Shown one piece after another: positions 37,161 to 50,582 of a DNA stretch of 64,000 nucleotides. The translations under genes were made by a program, and so were the position numbers. A model generated the notes under the pieces. That model was not told where the DNA came from. It ran no database searches and worked only from the letters and a program-made list of their open reading frames with translations. Origin of the DNA: Pampus argenteus (Eukaryota; Chordata; Actinopteri; Scombriformes; Stromateidae); NCBI GenBank assembly GCA_036937835.1, contig CM072861.1, forward strand, positions 5,868,001 through 5,932,000. The letters run 5' to 3'. Numbering within the stretch: position 1 is the first letter of the stretch; the number at the start of each line of letters is the position of its first letter.

Positions 37161-39645
37161 ACCGGGCATTACAAGCTACAAAATCTGCTTCAACTTTGTA
37201 TTATTGTATTTGTCAAACATTAACTATAACTATGCAACTCTAATTTTTAGCAAAATTACTCCCCAATTGGATCAGATGGTGGAGACCAAAAACAGAACTA
37301 AAAGGAGACCGCATATCTGCATTCATCACGTGAACAGAAATATCACCAAACATGTTTATTGTTCTGTGTCTGTTGGATGCAAAATAAGCAACAGTTTGCT
37401 AACAAGTTCACCATAACAACTTTATGAAGTGATGATATGTCCGTGTTGTGTTCACCACCTGGACATGTGCAATAAAACTAATCAGTAAATGATGGAGATG
37501 TCAGTCTTGTACGTGTATCGTCGTTCATTAGGGACTTTTAAAGAATAATACATATTTAGTTACAGATTTAGGTAATATGACTGCAGGACTGATGCAAAAA
37601 CAGTAAATTAATTGGCTGTATGATATAACTGTAAATACAGAAATACTCTTTGTTCTACTTTCATTTTGCACTGGAGTTACTGGGATTTTTTATTAGTTTT
37701 TTTTTTTTTTTTTTTTTTTTATATAGTCAATACATTTTTAGGTTGAGTTGTTATTTTCTGCTTTTTTTTTATTAGCTTACTTTTATTTCTCTCCAGAACA
37801 CTCTTTAACTCCAACTTAAAAGTGCATGAATTGTGTTCTTTTTTCCTGAATCAGTTGCTGACATTATCTCCCATTACTCAGAGACAATGTTAAATCAGTA
37901 ATGATGCATTCAAAAGAACTGGGGAAATCAGCTGAAAAGCTTTTGGAGCTGCAGGAATTTACAGAGGACATTGATAAAGGCGTCCTGTTAGATAAATGTA
38001 TAAACACCCATAAAAAGCAGCCACACAGCTACACATCACTACATGGCCAAGTGGTTATTAGCCTTTGGAAAATAGAGGGCTTTGATCCAGGGGTAGCAAT
38101 AAAATATTTCTGAGCATTGCACAAAAGCTGTACCCAGTGAGCCAAACAGCAGCTGATACCGATAAACTCATGAGTATAATAACTTGGGGTAAAATGAATG
38201 ATTGCTTGATAGCTTTATTATTTGAGCATTCCACACTTACATTTCATTATTCGCTTAGCTGGTCAGTTCGAACACACAGTTGATTGCAATCAATGTTGTG
38301 TTTGTGATTAAATTAAAAGAAAGGGAAAAAAAACCCTACAATGAACAATATGGTTCTGTTACTGATACTAAAGGCACCTCCAGTTCAAATGAAAGGTGGG
38401 CTTTTCAAGTACTTTATTAGTAGAGATTAATCTATAATACAGAAGAAAGCAAATTCATTTGTGGAGGGCTGGGATAGCCAAGAGTGTCTTGCCAGAATGG
38501 ATGGTTTTCTGCCAAATTGGGATGCTTCCAGTTACAAGGGGCCTGTGGCTTAGGCTAACTCCAGCTAATACACCATTGTCTTATCCCCTCTGTCTGCAGT
38601 GTATCTATCAATATCTATGGTGACAAATATAAACAGTGGGATAAACTTGCTGTCTCTGTATTATAAGCATGAATTTATTCATACCCACCCTCATCACATG
38701 GAGTGCCATCCACAGCTGTGAGTGCGACTTTATGTGGAGTGATACTTCACACTGGGGAGGCATCGGCTCGGGAAAGGACCTCTCGAGTCATGTTTAAATC
38801 CCATTTATGATATATTTAATGATAAAGATGACACTGAACTGGCTCTCATACAGCCAAAACATCCATCTAGGCCCAAAGCAGCTCCTTATGTCACTAGTCA
38901 GTTTGAGGGCATCATTTGAGCCTAGCTTTCTGGAATGTATAATACTGAGGGTTGCAAATGATGCTGCTGTTGTATCTAAAATTGCAAAGTTTGGGTGCAT
39001 GAAGTTTTTTTATCATACTTTTTCAAGTAGGAGGACAGAAACTTTCAAGTTCTGAGTTGTCTGGAACTTACTTGAGAATCATGACCCTTACCATGGGCTG
39101 CAATAGAACAATGTTCCCCCTCTCAGACTGTTCAATTTTAATAGTTTAATAGTTAATAATTAACGTGTTGAAGAAGTAAAACTTTACACAGTAATTCAGA
39201 AGAGAAAAGGTAAAAAAGAGAACTTTGTGCAGAAGAAATATTATTCTTCACAATCATCTGGCCACATAAGATGACTTTGGACCACTTGACAAACATAACA
39301 ATAACATGATAACATGACATGTTATTGTATATCCTCTATATGATGGCTTCTTATTAGGTAGTACTGGCTTTATTTTATTATAAGTGATTTAAAAAAAAAC
39401 AAAACATTTGGTGAGTTTTCTTTAAAATATTATAACAATGAATTTTAATAACCATCCACTGCATTGTTGAGGAGATTGCGTAACTCACGTCACACTGCAG
39501 ATTAACTGTCAAATGTGTTGACGTAATTAAAAGTGCCCCATGGACTTTTCTTGTTAACTAACACAAGTTATGTCTACGCAATGTGTGTATCCTTGAGGTC
39601 TGACAAATGTGTTTGAATCAGTTTCCTTCCTCATACAACATTTGC
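37161..39645. other. Non-coding DNA, no gene seen
   Basis: A T24 run lies at 37697-37720. The 70-codon plus frame at 37901-38113 sits in complex, repeat-free sequence but shows no domain. It may reflect a non-coding element more than a gene. Confidence 0.35.
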
Positions 39646-39682
39646 AAACGATGCAGGCTTTCAAAGAAAGCCTGCATCGTTT
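39646..39682. repeat. Perfect inverted repeat, 17-bp arms, 3-base loop
   Basis: Arm AAACGATGCAGGCTTTC (39646-39662), loop AAA, then the exact reverse complement (39666-39682). The match stops abruptly at both ends. Confidence 0.92.
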
Positions 39683-42078
39683 ACAGCCATGTTTATTAGC
39701 TTAGCACTCTCCGTATCGCCTTTGTTGGGGCATTGCTGCATTTCTTGATGCATGACAGATCATGGTACTGGAACGGTTTAAAACCGTTGGCAGATCAAAT
39801 CTGCTGACCAAACAATAAACAGAATCCCATGCAAGAGATTGTGTCTGTCCAGTCAAAAAATATTACCACATAGAATAGACCTGTGGTTCCACGCTCCAAG
39901 CGCCTGCTATTTTAACTTCCCATAGCAGGCTTCATAGCAATGCAGATTTGTAGAACAGAAGATGGTTTTAAACTATTAAACTGTGAGGCAGAGATTATGT
40001 AAAATTGTACATCCAGTATCAATTCTACAGTGTATATGAATATATTCACGTACAGCACTGCGTCCTCTTAATTAGGCTGGAATCGTAGCTCTGCAGTGAT
40101 ACACATAACCACATCGGCAGGTCGACAAAGAGAAGGGTGTTATGGGTAACTGTAGGTCGCAAAGGCTCGCAGAAGACCTTTAAAAATGTGACAGGGTTCT
40201 ACCGCAACCTTCTCAACAAGGGAACATAGACTTAGTTACCGGCCCCTCCCACCAAGGTAGCTGATTACATAACATTTCAAATAAATGTGATTTTTATCCT
40301 AAACAGAGTTGAGTCAATTGTTCTCCAAATACATATGAATTGGTACAAAAACACATATATCCCAAACAATATGCTCCTTGATCTGCAGTACATTTTTTAG
40401 TTTTTTTTTAAATAATCACATGACTATTACATCACCCAAATGCGACGTGGTCACTGTCTTGTTGAACAGCTGATTGTATTCTGCTCTGTTTGGATCATGG
40501 AACCTTGCAAAACAGACAGAGGTCAATAGACAAAAGTAAATTATACCCGGGTGAAAAGAGTAAGGGTTGTCTAGACTAGGCTGTGTGGGAATTACACGTG
40601 TGTGTGTGTGTGTGTTTGTCACTGTGTGCACAAATGTGTTTGTGTTGACCTGCAAATCAAGTAAGTTGATCTGTTCAAGTATATAAGAAACAACAATGAA
40701 AAACATCTCAGGATGACCCTGTGCACCTTTGTGTCCATGTGGCTCAGAGATGTTCTGGCCTGGAGTTACCCAATGCTTTTCTCTGCACCACGCAGTTTAA
40801 ATTTGACCTACACATTGACTGTATACTGAGCGGACGGCTGCTAAAGTACAAGCAGTTATAACAGAAATAGGTCTTTCTAAGTGTTTGATGATTGTAGCTA
40901 GGGTTTCAACAGCCTGGTATATAATCAGTATTAAAGTAGTTTTAAAGGTTTACTCTGTCCTTCTAAATACAACTGACTACTGTGGGGATCAACATGTGAA
41001 ATGTTTCACTATTAAAACACATCATTTTATGTAGTTTCCAGATACAAGTATTCTGTGCAAAGACAACAGCAGACGTGTGGTTAGGACATTTATTCTCATA
41101 TACAGTGACATAGTTCTTGTCTCTAAAAGAAGAGGTCAAAGCTTGGAGTTACTTCTGCGGAACTTTTTTTTTTTTTTTATGCTGAGAAAGCCTGTTTTTC
41201 TAATTTGCTTTTGCTCATAATCCCTTATATAATCCCAAGTGAAATGCACTCATCCCAGTTAGAGATTAGAGACTATATTATTGTCTGACCTAACTTTTTG
41301 GTTCGTAATGTCAAACTTTGACAAAAGAAGAAAAAAAACAGCTTTGTAAACACAACGGCACACTGACACAGCCGGCACACTACAAATATGATCTGTCTTC
41401 AACTCAAACAGTCAAAATGTTGCAAGGTGTCAAGCTCACGACAAGATTTGATTTTTTTTCTTTTTTTTTTAAACCTGTCCTGTCATTGTTGACAAGACAT
41501 TGTTGACTTTTTTTTTTTTTTTTCTCACATACACACTTTGTTGAGCAGATGTTTCAGTGTAAGATGCTCCAATAACAAGACCTCTGTTTGTACTGTTACA
41601 TGCCGATGCTGTGATGTACTGCACATCTACCGATTCCTACTCTAACTCCACACCAAAGTCTCTGTTGCACTCTTTTTTTTCTTTATACAGTGGTCCTCAA
41701 GAGACACATGCAGAGCTTTGATTCTCTGCCTGAACCTGATTGGATAAAACTAGATATCTGTGAACTCTTTGGCTTGATTGTATTGGTTAACATTTCTGTC
41801 GTTATTTTGTGCTTGACAGTGCAGACCATTGCAGTCCATGCAGGTTAAGTCTACATCAGTCCTGCCAGAAGTGAGTCTGTATCATAATGATGAAGTTGTA
41901 TGGTACCTACAGAGTTGTAGGTTGTACTGTATTTACACAATGCACAGAATCAGACCTCACTGTTAACTCCACACCCAGATTATGTTTTCAGCCCCGAACA
42001 TCACTCACTCATGTGACATCGCTTGAGGTAATCAGACTTTCTGCAGCTCTCTCTGGAGAATTAAGTCTTTGTACTACC
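39683..42078. other. Non-coding DNA, no gene seen
   Basis: A short GT run lies at about 40598-40618, with T-runs at about 41166-41179, 41451-41470 and 41509-41523. No exon or element recognised. Confidence 0.35.
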
Positions 42079-42100
42079 TTTTTTTTTTTTTTTTTTTTTT
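42079..42100. repeat. T22 homopolymer
   Basis: Uninterrupted T run of about 22 bases. No retroelement body recognised next to it. Confidence 0.9.
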
Positions 42101-45100
42101 CACACATGCAGTAGTACTACTGAGCCATGTAAACATAATTACTCTTTAACCAGACATTCATCAAAGAGTTGGCAGATCAGACAATGCAGATTTTCAGGCC
42201 AAATCTATGATGTAGTTTAAGTATAATGATTCATTGCATAAAACGCATGCATATTGTTCTTTATGGCTGCAAACTAGTGGGAGGTGATCCAACTTTGTTC
42301 AGGTTTTGATGCTGAAAACACAGTATTAGATTATCATCGTATTTGACCCGGTGCTGTTGATTCATCTCTCCCATGCAAAGTGTGTGTATATATGTATATA
42401 TATATATATATTTTGCATTCTATATGCTACACGTACCTGATAAACTAGGGAGCCAGAAAGCTAATATCACATTCAGGTAAACTGCTAATTAATTAGGTCT
42501 ATATGCCAGCATGAAATGCCATAAGGGACTGAAACCTGCACTTACCATCTTTCCCCCCACTGTACACTGCTCTCAGCTCAGTGCAATGCCCTGTCATAAA
42601 GCAAAGGCTGATTTTATTGCTGTCATTGTGCTGTATAAGGCTTCCAGTCAACTCCTCCCTCACACCCTCACAGCCTTTCTCTCTCTGCATTGCAGCAGTA
42701 GCAGTAGCAGCATGTCATGCTGGTCATCAAAATGAATTCATTTAAGGCCGAAGTGATTAGGTCTGCCTTCTGCTCTCTTCTGCACATCTATCAAACCAGT
42801 GTCAACCTCATTTTGTCAATTAATAATCCCTGTCCGTGTGTGTGTGTGTGTGTGTGTGTCAGAAAGTCTCTTCAGCTCGTACATTGGTAGTGTAGCATCC
42901 AGAGTTTTTTAGCTGGGTTGTTAACAACGTTCCATTTTTTTGCTTCTACACCACAACTTTATACCTTTTGGCTGTTCTCTTTATTCTAAATTGAAGCTCT
43001 GTTGGTTTTATTTGCTCTCAATTTGGTTGACAATTACTGCGGATTGCAACAGTCTTCTCTACTGCTAAATGAGAGGAGGCTGAAGGTTCCCAGGCGATTT
43101 AAAAGATATTCCATGTTTAATAGGATTTATGTCTGAAGGCTCAGTTCTTCAGTGAAGTCTAGTGTAATTAAATTTATGACCCTGTTCATGTAATGTTACA
43201 CAGTATTATTAGTATAAGTAGTCTAATTAGTAGAACCGTTTAATTTTATTGCGGCAAACCTCGAGCCTATAGCTGCGTTACATGGTTCACACCTGAAGGA
43301 TAAAAAAAAAAAGAAGCTTTGACAGCTCATTGATTTCCTGTTTTCTGGATTTAAGAGGGTTTAAAAGGATTCAAGCTCCTAGTGTGTGAGAATTTTAATA
43401 ACTGCACCTACTTAAAATTACTGCAGAAATAGAACTAATAGTACAGTTATAATATGTCTGAGGTTTTTTTTGCATTCTTAGACAAATACAAATATGTGAG
43501 TAGAATCATGGAGCATGGCTGTTTTACTGTGAAGACAGATGCTCCTTTATGAGTTTGTGTTTCATTTTCCTCCCCTGCATTTCTCCTTTTTTCATCATAT
43601 CTAACTAACGCAACACTAAAAAACAAAGAACAACAGTTGAGTTCATGTAAGTTTTAATTAGTGGGAGACATTAACTAAATCTAGCAGCTTTTTTTTTTTT
43701 TTTTTTTGCAGAATAATTGACCAACATTAAGATCTGGATTTAGAGGTTTGGAGTTAACGAGATTTTAGGAATGGTTAAACATTTTGGGGAATACCATTAT
43801 TTGCGGTCTTGAATAAGCTAAACTGAAGGATAAGTTCACAATATTTTAACGTCTTTGACCAAGCGTTCAGACACCAACATAGTGCCATAGTGACAACATA
43901 TTGAAGCCTTTTTTTGGGCATTTCGTCACAGTGGGAAAAGCAAAGGTAAAGATAATATAAAATGAATGGTGGCTGCATTCCATTTAGCTGCTTCCATCTC
44001 AGAGTCCTGCTATCGTGCATGCTGGCTCGCTGTCACACTGCCATGACTTACTGGGATATTTGAACAGAACAAAGTCATCCTCAATGATATTAGTGACACC
44101 TTTTGCTTTTCCTACTATGACAAGTCAAAATGTCTTAAATAAAAAGGCCGAATACAGCTTGCACAATCATTACCCATCCTCCTCCTGCAGCTGGTTTAGA
44201 CAATGCAAATGAGCAAATAATAAAACTGCAGCTGTTACATTTTAAAATGTTGCACTCGATTGCGAGATTTAAAAAAATTAGATTTAAAGCGAATTACCAT
44301 GCAGCCTTTGTAAAGGCATGTGAATTTAAAAACAGCACGAAGAACCATCAAGCCAAAGGAAGAACAACACTTGCATGTTCAGCATTAATAGTTTTTAACA
44401 TATATCTTGTTTGTAGATTGTCATTGCATTTATCATTCAAGCAGCCTAGAAGATACAAAATGTTGCTCGGAACTGTCAAAACAACTTCCAATTTATCATC
44501 CAGTCACTTCATATGCATCTGTCTGCTAGTCCTTCATTATTTACTTCCTGTCATTCTCCTTCCCCCACAGTGTAATCCAGCATTGCTTTCCAGTCAGAGT
44601 AATTAATGAAGAACATTGGTGTTTTCTATTGTGATATTGAAATCCCACAATCCTCTGTGTGTGTATTTGCATGTTCTCAGATGCACTGTAAGCCTACAGC
44701 AGTGACGTTCACACAATAAAGGCTTGATGCATGAATGAGCTATTTATGCAATGCATTTTTTTTGGTCATATAAACTTATTACATTCTTAATATACCAATG
44801 TATCTGTGAATCTTAAATGGTTCTATACATATTAATATGTAAACCATCTATTTTTTGCAGTAAGATGAGGAACAAAAACAAGGTAAAAATAAAAAATAAA
44901 CTGAATAGAAAGACAGATTTTTGCTCAGTATTACGGGACATATGTTCCATTTAAGGATATCTCCGAGGTGCGCATGAAGCAAAGTGATGCTGTCATGAGT
45001 GACAGGTCTTCCCATCTTATATTCTCTGGATAAATCACACAACTCTTGTTACATAAAAGCGTCACATGCGTGACTCAAGAGCATGTGATGGCTGTAATAG

Positions 45101-48100
45101 TAGAGAACCGGGGCTGTGTTTATAACTGCGTCTTCTGCACTGCACAGCATTCCTGGATCTAAAATAAAAAATAAAAAAATCAACTGTCTGTGTTCCACAA
45201 GAGGCCTCATGTTAACAAAATTCTGCTTGTAAATCCCTCTTGTGTATGTGGTTTTCCATGCATGAGTGAGGGTGTGTCAGTCTGTCAGCGTGTTTGTGTG
45301 TGTGTGTGTGTGTGCGCGCGGGTGTGTTTTCTCGAAGTTCAGAACGGCTCCGTTTATAAATCTCTGTTCTCCTGGGTGTGTGTGTGCAACAGGGCGATGC
45401 TTTGTCGCCTGACAAGCAACATATGGACTGAAAACGCTCCTCCAAGGTGTCTGTCATGTCCTCCCAGACACTGGCACACTCTCATGGGACAGCGACGGAG
45501 CAGAAGCACAGGTGAAAGTAAGGGAGATCAACAAAGTTATCAGTTTGTGTATGTAACATCCCCAGGCTGATACAAGGTAGGAGATAGTTTTGGGAGATTT
45601 GGGTGACTACATATACTGTATATATATATATATATATTTGTCACTTTTGAACTAGCTACGCTTGCAGTTTCATGTATATCATCTATCTTCTCATTTGATG
45701 GTGGTGCGGTATCTGTAAATCAAGACCACCTTTGTGCTACGCTGGGATAAACACATTATAAACGTATCTATCTTATATCTATGTAAAACTCTTGATAAGA
45801 AGAGGATAAAAAACAAAAACACTCTTTCTCTAACCACAATTTTAGTTGCCTGAACTTAACCCTTATATGTTGTTCACCTGCTAAATGTTACATGTAAATG
45901 AGTGTAAATTATTGTTACATATTTTTTTTTTAATGTAGTAAATTTCATTCATCCATACACCCTTAATAACTTAGTTTCACTCTCTTAAAGTTCCTACCTC
46001 CATCAGTCTCCTGAAGAAAGAGTTTCACCTTTGCTTTTTATTTCCTTCCCTCCCTCTTTCTCTTCTTTATTCCATACACCCTTCATCTCAACAGCACATT
46101 TATTGCCGCTCTCTCCTTGTTCCCCCCGCTCCCTTCTTTTTATCCCTCCCAGATCCTTTCCCTGCTTGGCTTCCAGGCATATGGTGATGTCAACAGTAAC
46201 TTACACCACACATTTTTTGTCACATTGCCCAAGGGTGACTGCTGTTTACTTCAGAATTAGAATAAATAAAGGGTGCTTCTTCGCTACAGATTCTCCTCGG
46301 GCCTACAACACACTTCTGGCTGTACATATAGACCTGATTTAACCGGCAGTTATGTATTTATTTTTGCACTAGCTTACACAGATTGCGACATTAGTTGGTT
46401 GGCACCATTTGAATGTTATTTTTTTAGGACATCCGATTCACAGGTCTGCTATTGTACTGGCATCAAATTTAAAAAAAAACAAAACAAATGGGTATGTACC
46501 GAAAGGTTCTCACGTTCTGCCACCTGCTTTGCTTTTTATGTAACTACACTTTCAGGTGCCTATATGGACCTATATGGTTTTCCTCCTTCTTGGGAAATGA
46601 CCTCATGCAACACATGACAGTGTAACAAGGCACGCTGGTATTGTGAAGAGGAAGTTAATAGAATGTGTACTCTGAGAATCTACTTGGATATTTAGAAAAC
46701 TCTACTAATTGTGAAGGAAGCCTTTGATCATATTTTCTCTTTCTGTAATTTCCACTTGCGTTGCATGATCCTACAGGGCCTCATGTGCTGTTTCACAGGC
46801 AATGATAATTAGCTGTGCCTGGGAATACGGTGTCTTGTGTAAGCACGCCAAGTCATTTGAAATTTAAAAAAAAAAAAGTTTGAAAATGCATACCCATGGG
46901 GCTGAAAGTCACACATTACAGAGTCTTTTTTTTTTTGTGCTCAATGGCATCTGGGATGGAACTTTTAAACTTGCCCCTACCCCCTTAAGTATATTAGTTT
47001 TGGAATCATTTTATCTGAAGTTGAACTCCTCATTAAACTTATAGTTGTGAATATTTTATACTGTATATTATTTTTAATTCCATCTTCACATGCTGGGAAA
47101 AAAACTGCATAATTTCTGGGCTTTGAAATATTTTAGTCTCTATCCAAGAACAACTTTTACAAACCTTTTTTTTTTTTAAAGTCGAGCAGAGTTATCGGGT
47201 GTTAATAATAATGTTGTACCAATACTTTAGATCTTATTAACTACATGAGTGGGTATGCAGTTTAATTTCAACAAAATTTGGTGGATGGTATAGCAGTTCA
47301 AATATTAAAAAAAAAAAAAAAAGAGAAAAAAGAGAAAAAGCAAAAGCAAAAGAAAAAAAAGGACATGATCAGACAAAGGATATAACAAAATTGCATTGCA
47401 ATGAGCCAGGACCACATCAGAAAGTGTTAACTGGTATTTTCATGTACATATTGGCTGAAGACAAATGTGTTGATAAATGATGGTGAAAAAGTCAAGATCA
47501 AATTATATTAAATTCCTATCAGAAATAAACAAGTCAGATTCAGTGTTCCACATGTATACATTCTGGGTTTGGAATCCTTTCTTTCTAGATATTGCTCTAA
47601 ATCGAGCAATATTTGTAGATGAATTGTGGCATATTTGGAGGTTGCTGATGTATTATAAATAGAACAATTTGATTAGATAGATTATTTTTTTATTATGGTC
47701 CTTGACACAGAAAAAATAAAACAGGTTAAAAAAGAAAAAATATAACACAATCCTACAACAAAGCCATTAACATTTAGTAACAGCCGTATTAATTATTATT
47801 TATTTATTTATCTTTTCTCTTGTTTCTCTTGTAGAATAATGTTCCAGAGAACTGCAGCAGTGCATACGAACATATTGTTACCCACTGAGCTCCTTATTCT
47901 AAGCTATATCATTAGCTACAATTGGAAAATTTAAAAACTGTACCGCGTCTAGTTGTGTTTTGAGCAAATCTAAAGCTTGTTTTTAGATGAGTTGTGGCAT
48001 TGAACTGAAGCTGCTGAAGTTGAAAAGTTGCTCTCTCAAAAGGGATTATTTTTTAAATTTATTTTTATTTTTTTATCTTTTTAACACATTTTGCTAAGTG

Positions 48101-48600
48101 CTTTCAGAGCCTGAATGATGACCTCTCATGACCGCTGATTATCTAAGAGAAAGCACACCGAATTACCAGCACTTTTTGCTATTACCGCAGTTACCGTCTG
48201 ACCCGTCTGAACTTAAAAGTTTTCTTCATTTGATTCAAAATCCAGTAAGAGGAACATGCCTTCCTTCCTTCTATGATTGGTTAATACACTGACAAGTATG
48301 CACATGTATTCATAAATATTTCTTACCATGGCTTTGACTGACCGTGACTGGAAAAGTACCAGCATGATCGCCACATAATGAGCCCCTTTCATAACCGCAA
48401 TTACATATTTAAGTTTTAGAAAAGGTTTAAGGCTTTTAACCCCAGTCTAGGAATAAATTTGGCATTAACCAAGTAACACACCCGTCATATCAATACCGAA
48501 CCTTGATTAGATCGTTCATCACCAGCGCTGTATCAAAGATCAATGAACTCAATCACTCTGACTTTCGCTTCTTCACTTTTCTCTTTCTCTTTGTGCTTCT
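42101..48600. other. Non-coding DNA, no gene seen
   Basis: Simple repeats: TA run at about 42393-42411, GT array at 42836-42859, compound GT/GC array at 45295-45326, TA run at about 45610-45637, pyrimidine-rich tract at about 46040-46150, and A-rich tract at about 47308-47361. The complex sequence at 42490-42735, 44220-44610 and 46750-46850 lacks repeats and could include conserved non-coding elements. The 119-codon plus frame at 44247-44606 has no recognisable domain and is not called. Confidence 0.35.
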
Positions 48601-49250
48601 ATCTTTCTTTCTGTCTGGCTTTGACCCATCGTGACCCCAAAGCAATTCTCAGTGGTCGGTTGTCATTTTAGACAGATGAAGCCATCAGCAAACAGACAGC
48701 CTGTGGTGAAGAGGGGCGTTAAATATGACGCAGGTACAAGGCAGAAGTGCCTCCAAATACAACTCAAAACAGAAACTTATTTTTCTCCCTTCGATCTATG
48801 TGATCCTTGCTGTAAAGATAACCCTTCTATAAACCACAGACCTTTTCTTTCTCCATCTTTTGGATGGATGTGTGCTCCACATCTGTGTTTCTTTGTTCCT
48901 TCTTCCCGCCTCTCACTTTTAGCGTACACTCATAGGGGTCAGCTGCCATGTTAGATGGATTTAGCCATTAGACAACCTGTTGTGAACCCTGCCTAAAGTT
49001 GATGCATGAGACGTATTAGGACACGTCATGGACTTAATGAAATATAAACAGAAAATGAAGACCGACAACAGAATTTGCGACTGTGAACGCTAGCTATACT
49101 CATAACTGTTGTTGTGCATCTGAGCTACATTGGTAAACGTTCTTTGTTGTGAAGCTGTTGTGTATCTCGTTCTCTCTCTAATCCACCCTGACCCCAAACC
49201 CCTCACTGGTCAGCTGCCATTTTAGACGGATGGGGCCATCAGTTGCTTTG
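48601..49250 (+). repeat. Decayed three-unit tandem repeat, about 280-bp spacing
   Basis: A core reading approximately GGTCAGCTGCCATTTTAGAC, then GGATGNNGCCATCAG occurs at about 48655, 48938 and 49210, spaced 283 and 272 bases. Before copies 1 and 3 the phrases TGACCCATCGTGACCCCAAA and CACCCTGACCCCAAAC also agree. Copies 1 and 2 are both followed by CAGCCTGTGGTGAA/CAACCTGTTGTGAA. The units between cores have diverged beyond easy alignment. Open frames across it are not supported as genes. Confidence 0.6.
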
Positions 49251-50551
49251 ACCTTTTTAGTCCAAATTACGTGAGTGTTTGCTCGCTGGTGGACTGCCGG
49301 CTCTCAGACTCACTCTCTTTTTTAATGGCTGTGTTTCTGTTATTCACTGCATCCCCCAACACTGAACACGTCTGATTTTTGCACTTTCTCATGTTTTGCA
49401 AAATAATGGTCTGACAAGGAGGGGCTAATGCAAATCTGACTTTTGGTAGACAGTGGCTACATCGAACTCTGAATGTCCTGACATTACCTTTTAAATTATT
49501 GGTCTAAATAGTTTTTTGTTTTTTTTTGTTTTTTTGTGGGCACACTCGGTAGCACTAAAGGTGCTACCAAAAAAAAAAAAAGTCACTTTGCAAAGAATTC
49601 AAATGCATATAAGTTAGAAAATGAAATGGCGGCAGTCACTGCACCTACAAAAGTCGCTACGGTACTTTGCATCTTTTGGGTCTTTTTGAGTCTTTTTGGA
49701 TATGCATATGCTAACTTTCATTGTAACCCCCCAAGTAGTATCGTTGGTATTTTTCAGCATGCTGGTAGCTTGGTATTTACAGGAAGTGTTGACAGGAGCT
49801 TCCTCATGTTGGCTACCATTCAAACTACTTAAACCAGACTTAACTGTCACACAGTACCCAAGTGAGTATGTAACACTGTCTGGGTTCGTAATGCTTCCAT
49901 TTCAAACATAGTCTGGTAAAATACAACAGACATGTAGATTGTTTGCCGCCGTTGGACTTGTGTCAGGCTGTGACTGATGTGGTCTATTTCGAAAAACTTT
50001 TATTAAAAAATTAAATAATAAGAAAAATAATAATAATAAAAAAAAATTCCATCACACCTGCTCCATAACTGCCATATAAATGGTTATTATTTGAAGCAAC
50101 AGTAAACCCATTGGATTGATTGTTTTTTATCTTTAAGCTACGTCAATTGTTTCCATCAAATTAGTGAGCATTTATTTTGGATGTTTTTATTTGTATCCTG
50201 AATTGACCAAGCAGTCTTACACCATATAAATAACTTTTTCAAGACAGTTTTCAAGAATTTCTGGGTGTCAATCTGAAAAAGTATTACTTTTATTTATAGC
50301 TTCTTTAAAGTTTAGTTTTGCAGCTGCAGCGTGAGACGGTTGACATTTGACTCTTGGCATTATAGGTGTTTGATGATACTGGCATCAAACCAAATCCCTA
50401 AAACTGACTAGATAGTCTGACGGTGGGCGTCTACAAAGCAAATCAGCAGATTTTTCCTTTGAAAAACTTTAGTGATCCAGCATGAAGGTTTAATGTGTTT
50501 ACAGTGACATAAAATGAGCAGGGGGTCTAGTTTTCAGGACTGAGGTGTTAC
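49251..50551. other. Non-coding DNA
   Basis: Frames on both strands at 49536-49911 overlap and show no known motif. AT-rich runs near 50000-50045. Confidence 0.35.
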
Positions 50552-50582
50552 GAGTTTAACTTACTGTCTGCAAGTTAAACTC
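50552..50582. repeat. Perfect inverted repeat, 11-bp arms, 9-base loop
   Basis: GAGTTTAACTT at 50552-50562 and its exact reverse complement at 50572-50582, loop ACTGTCTGC. Confidence 0.85.
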
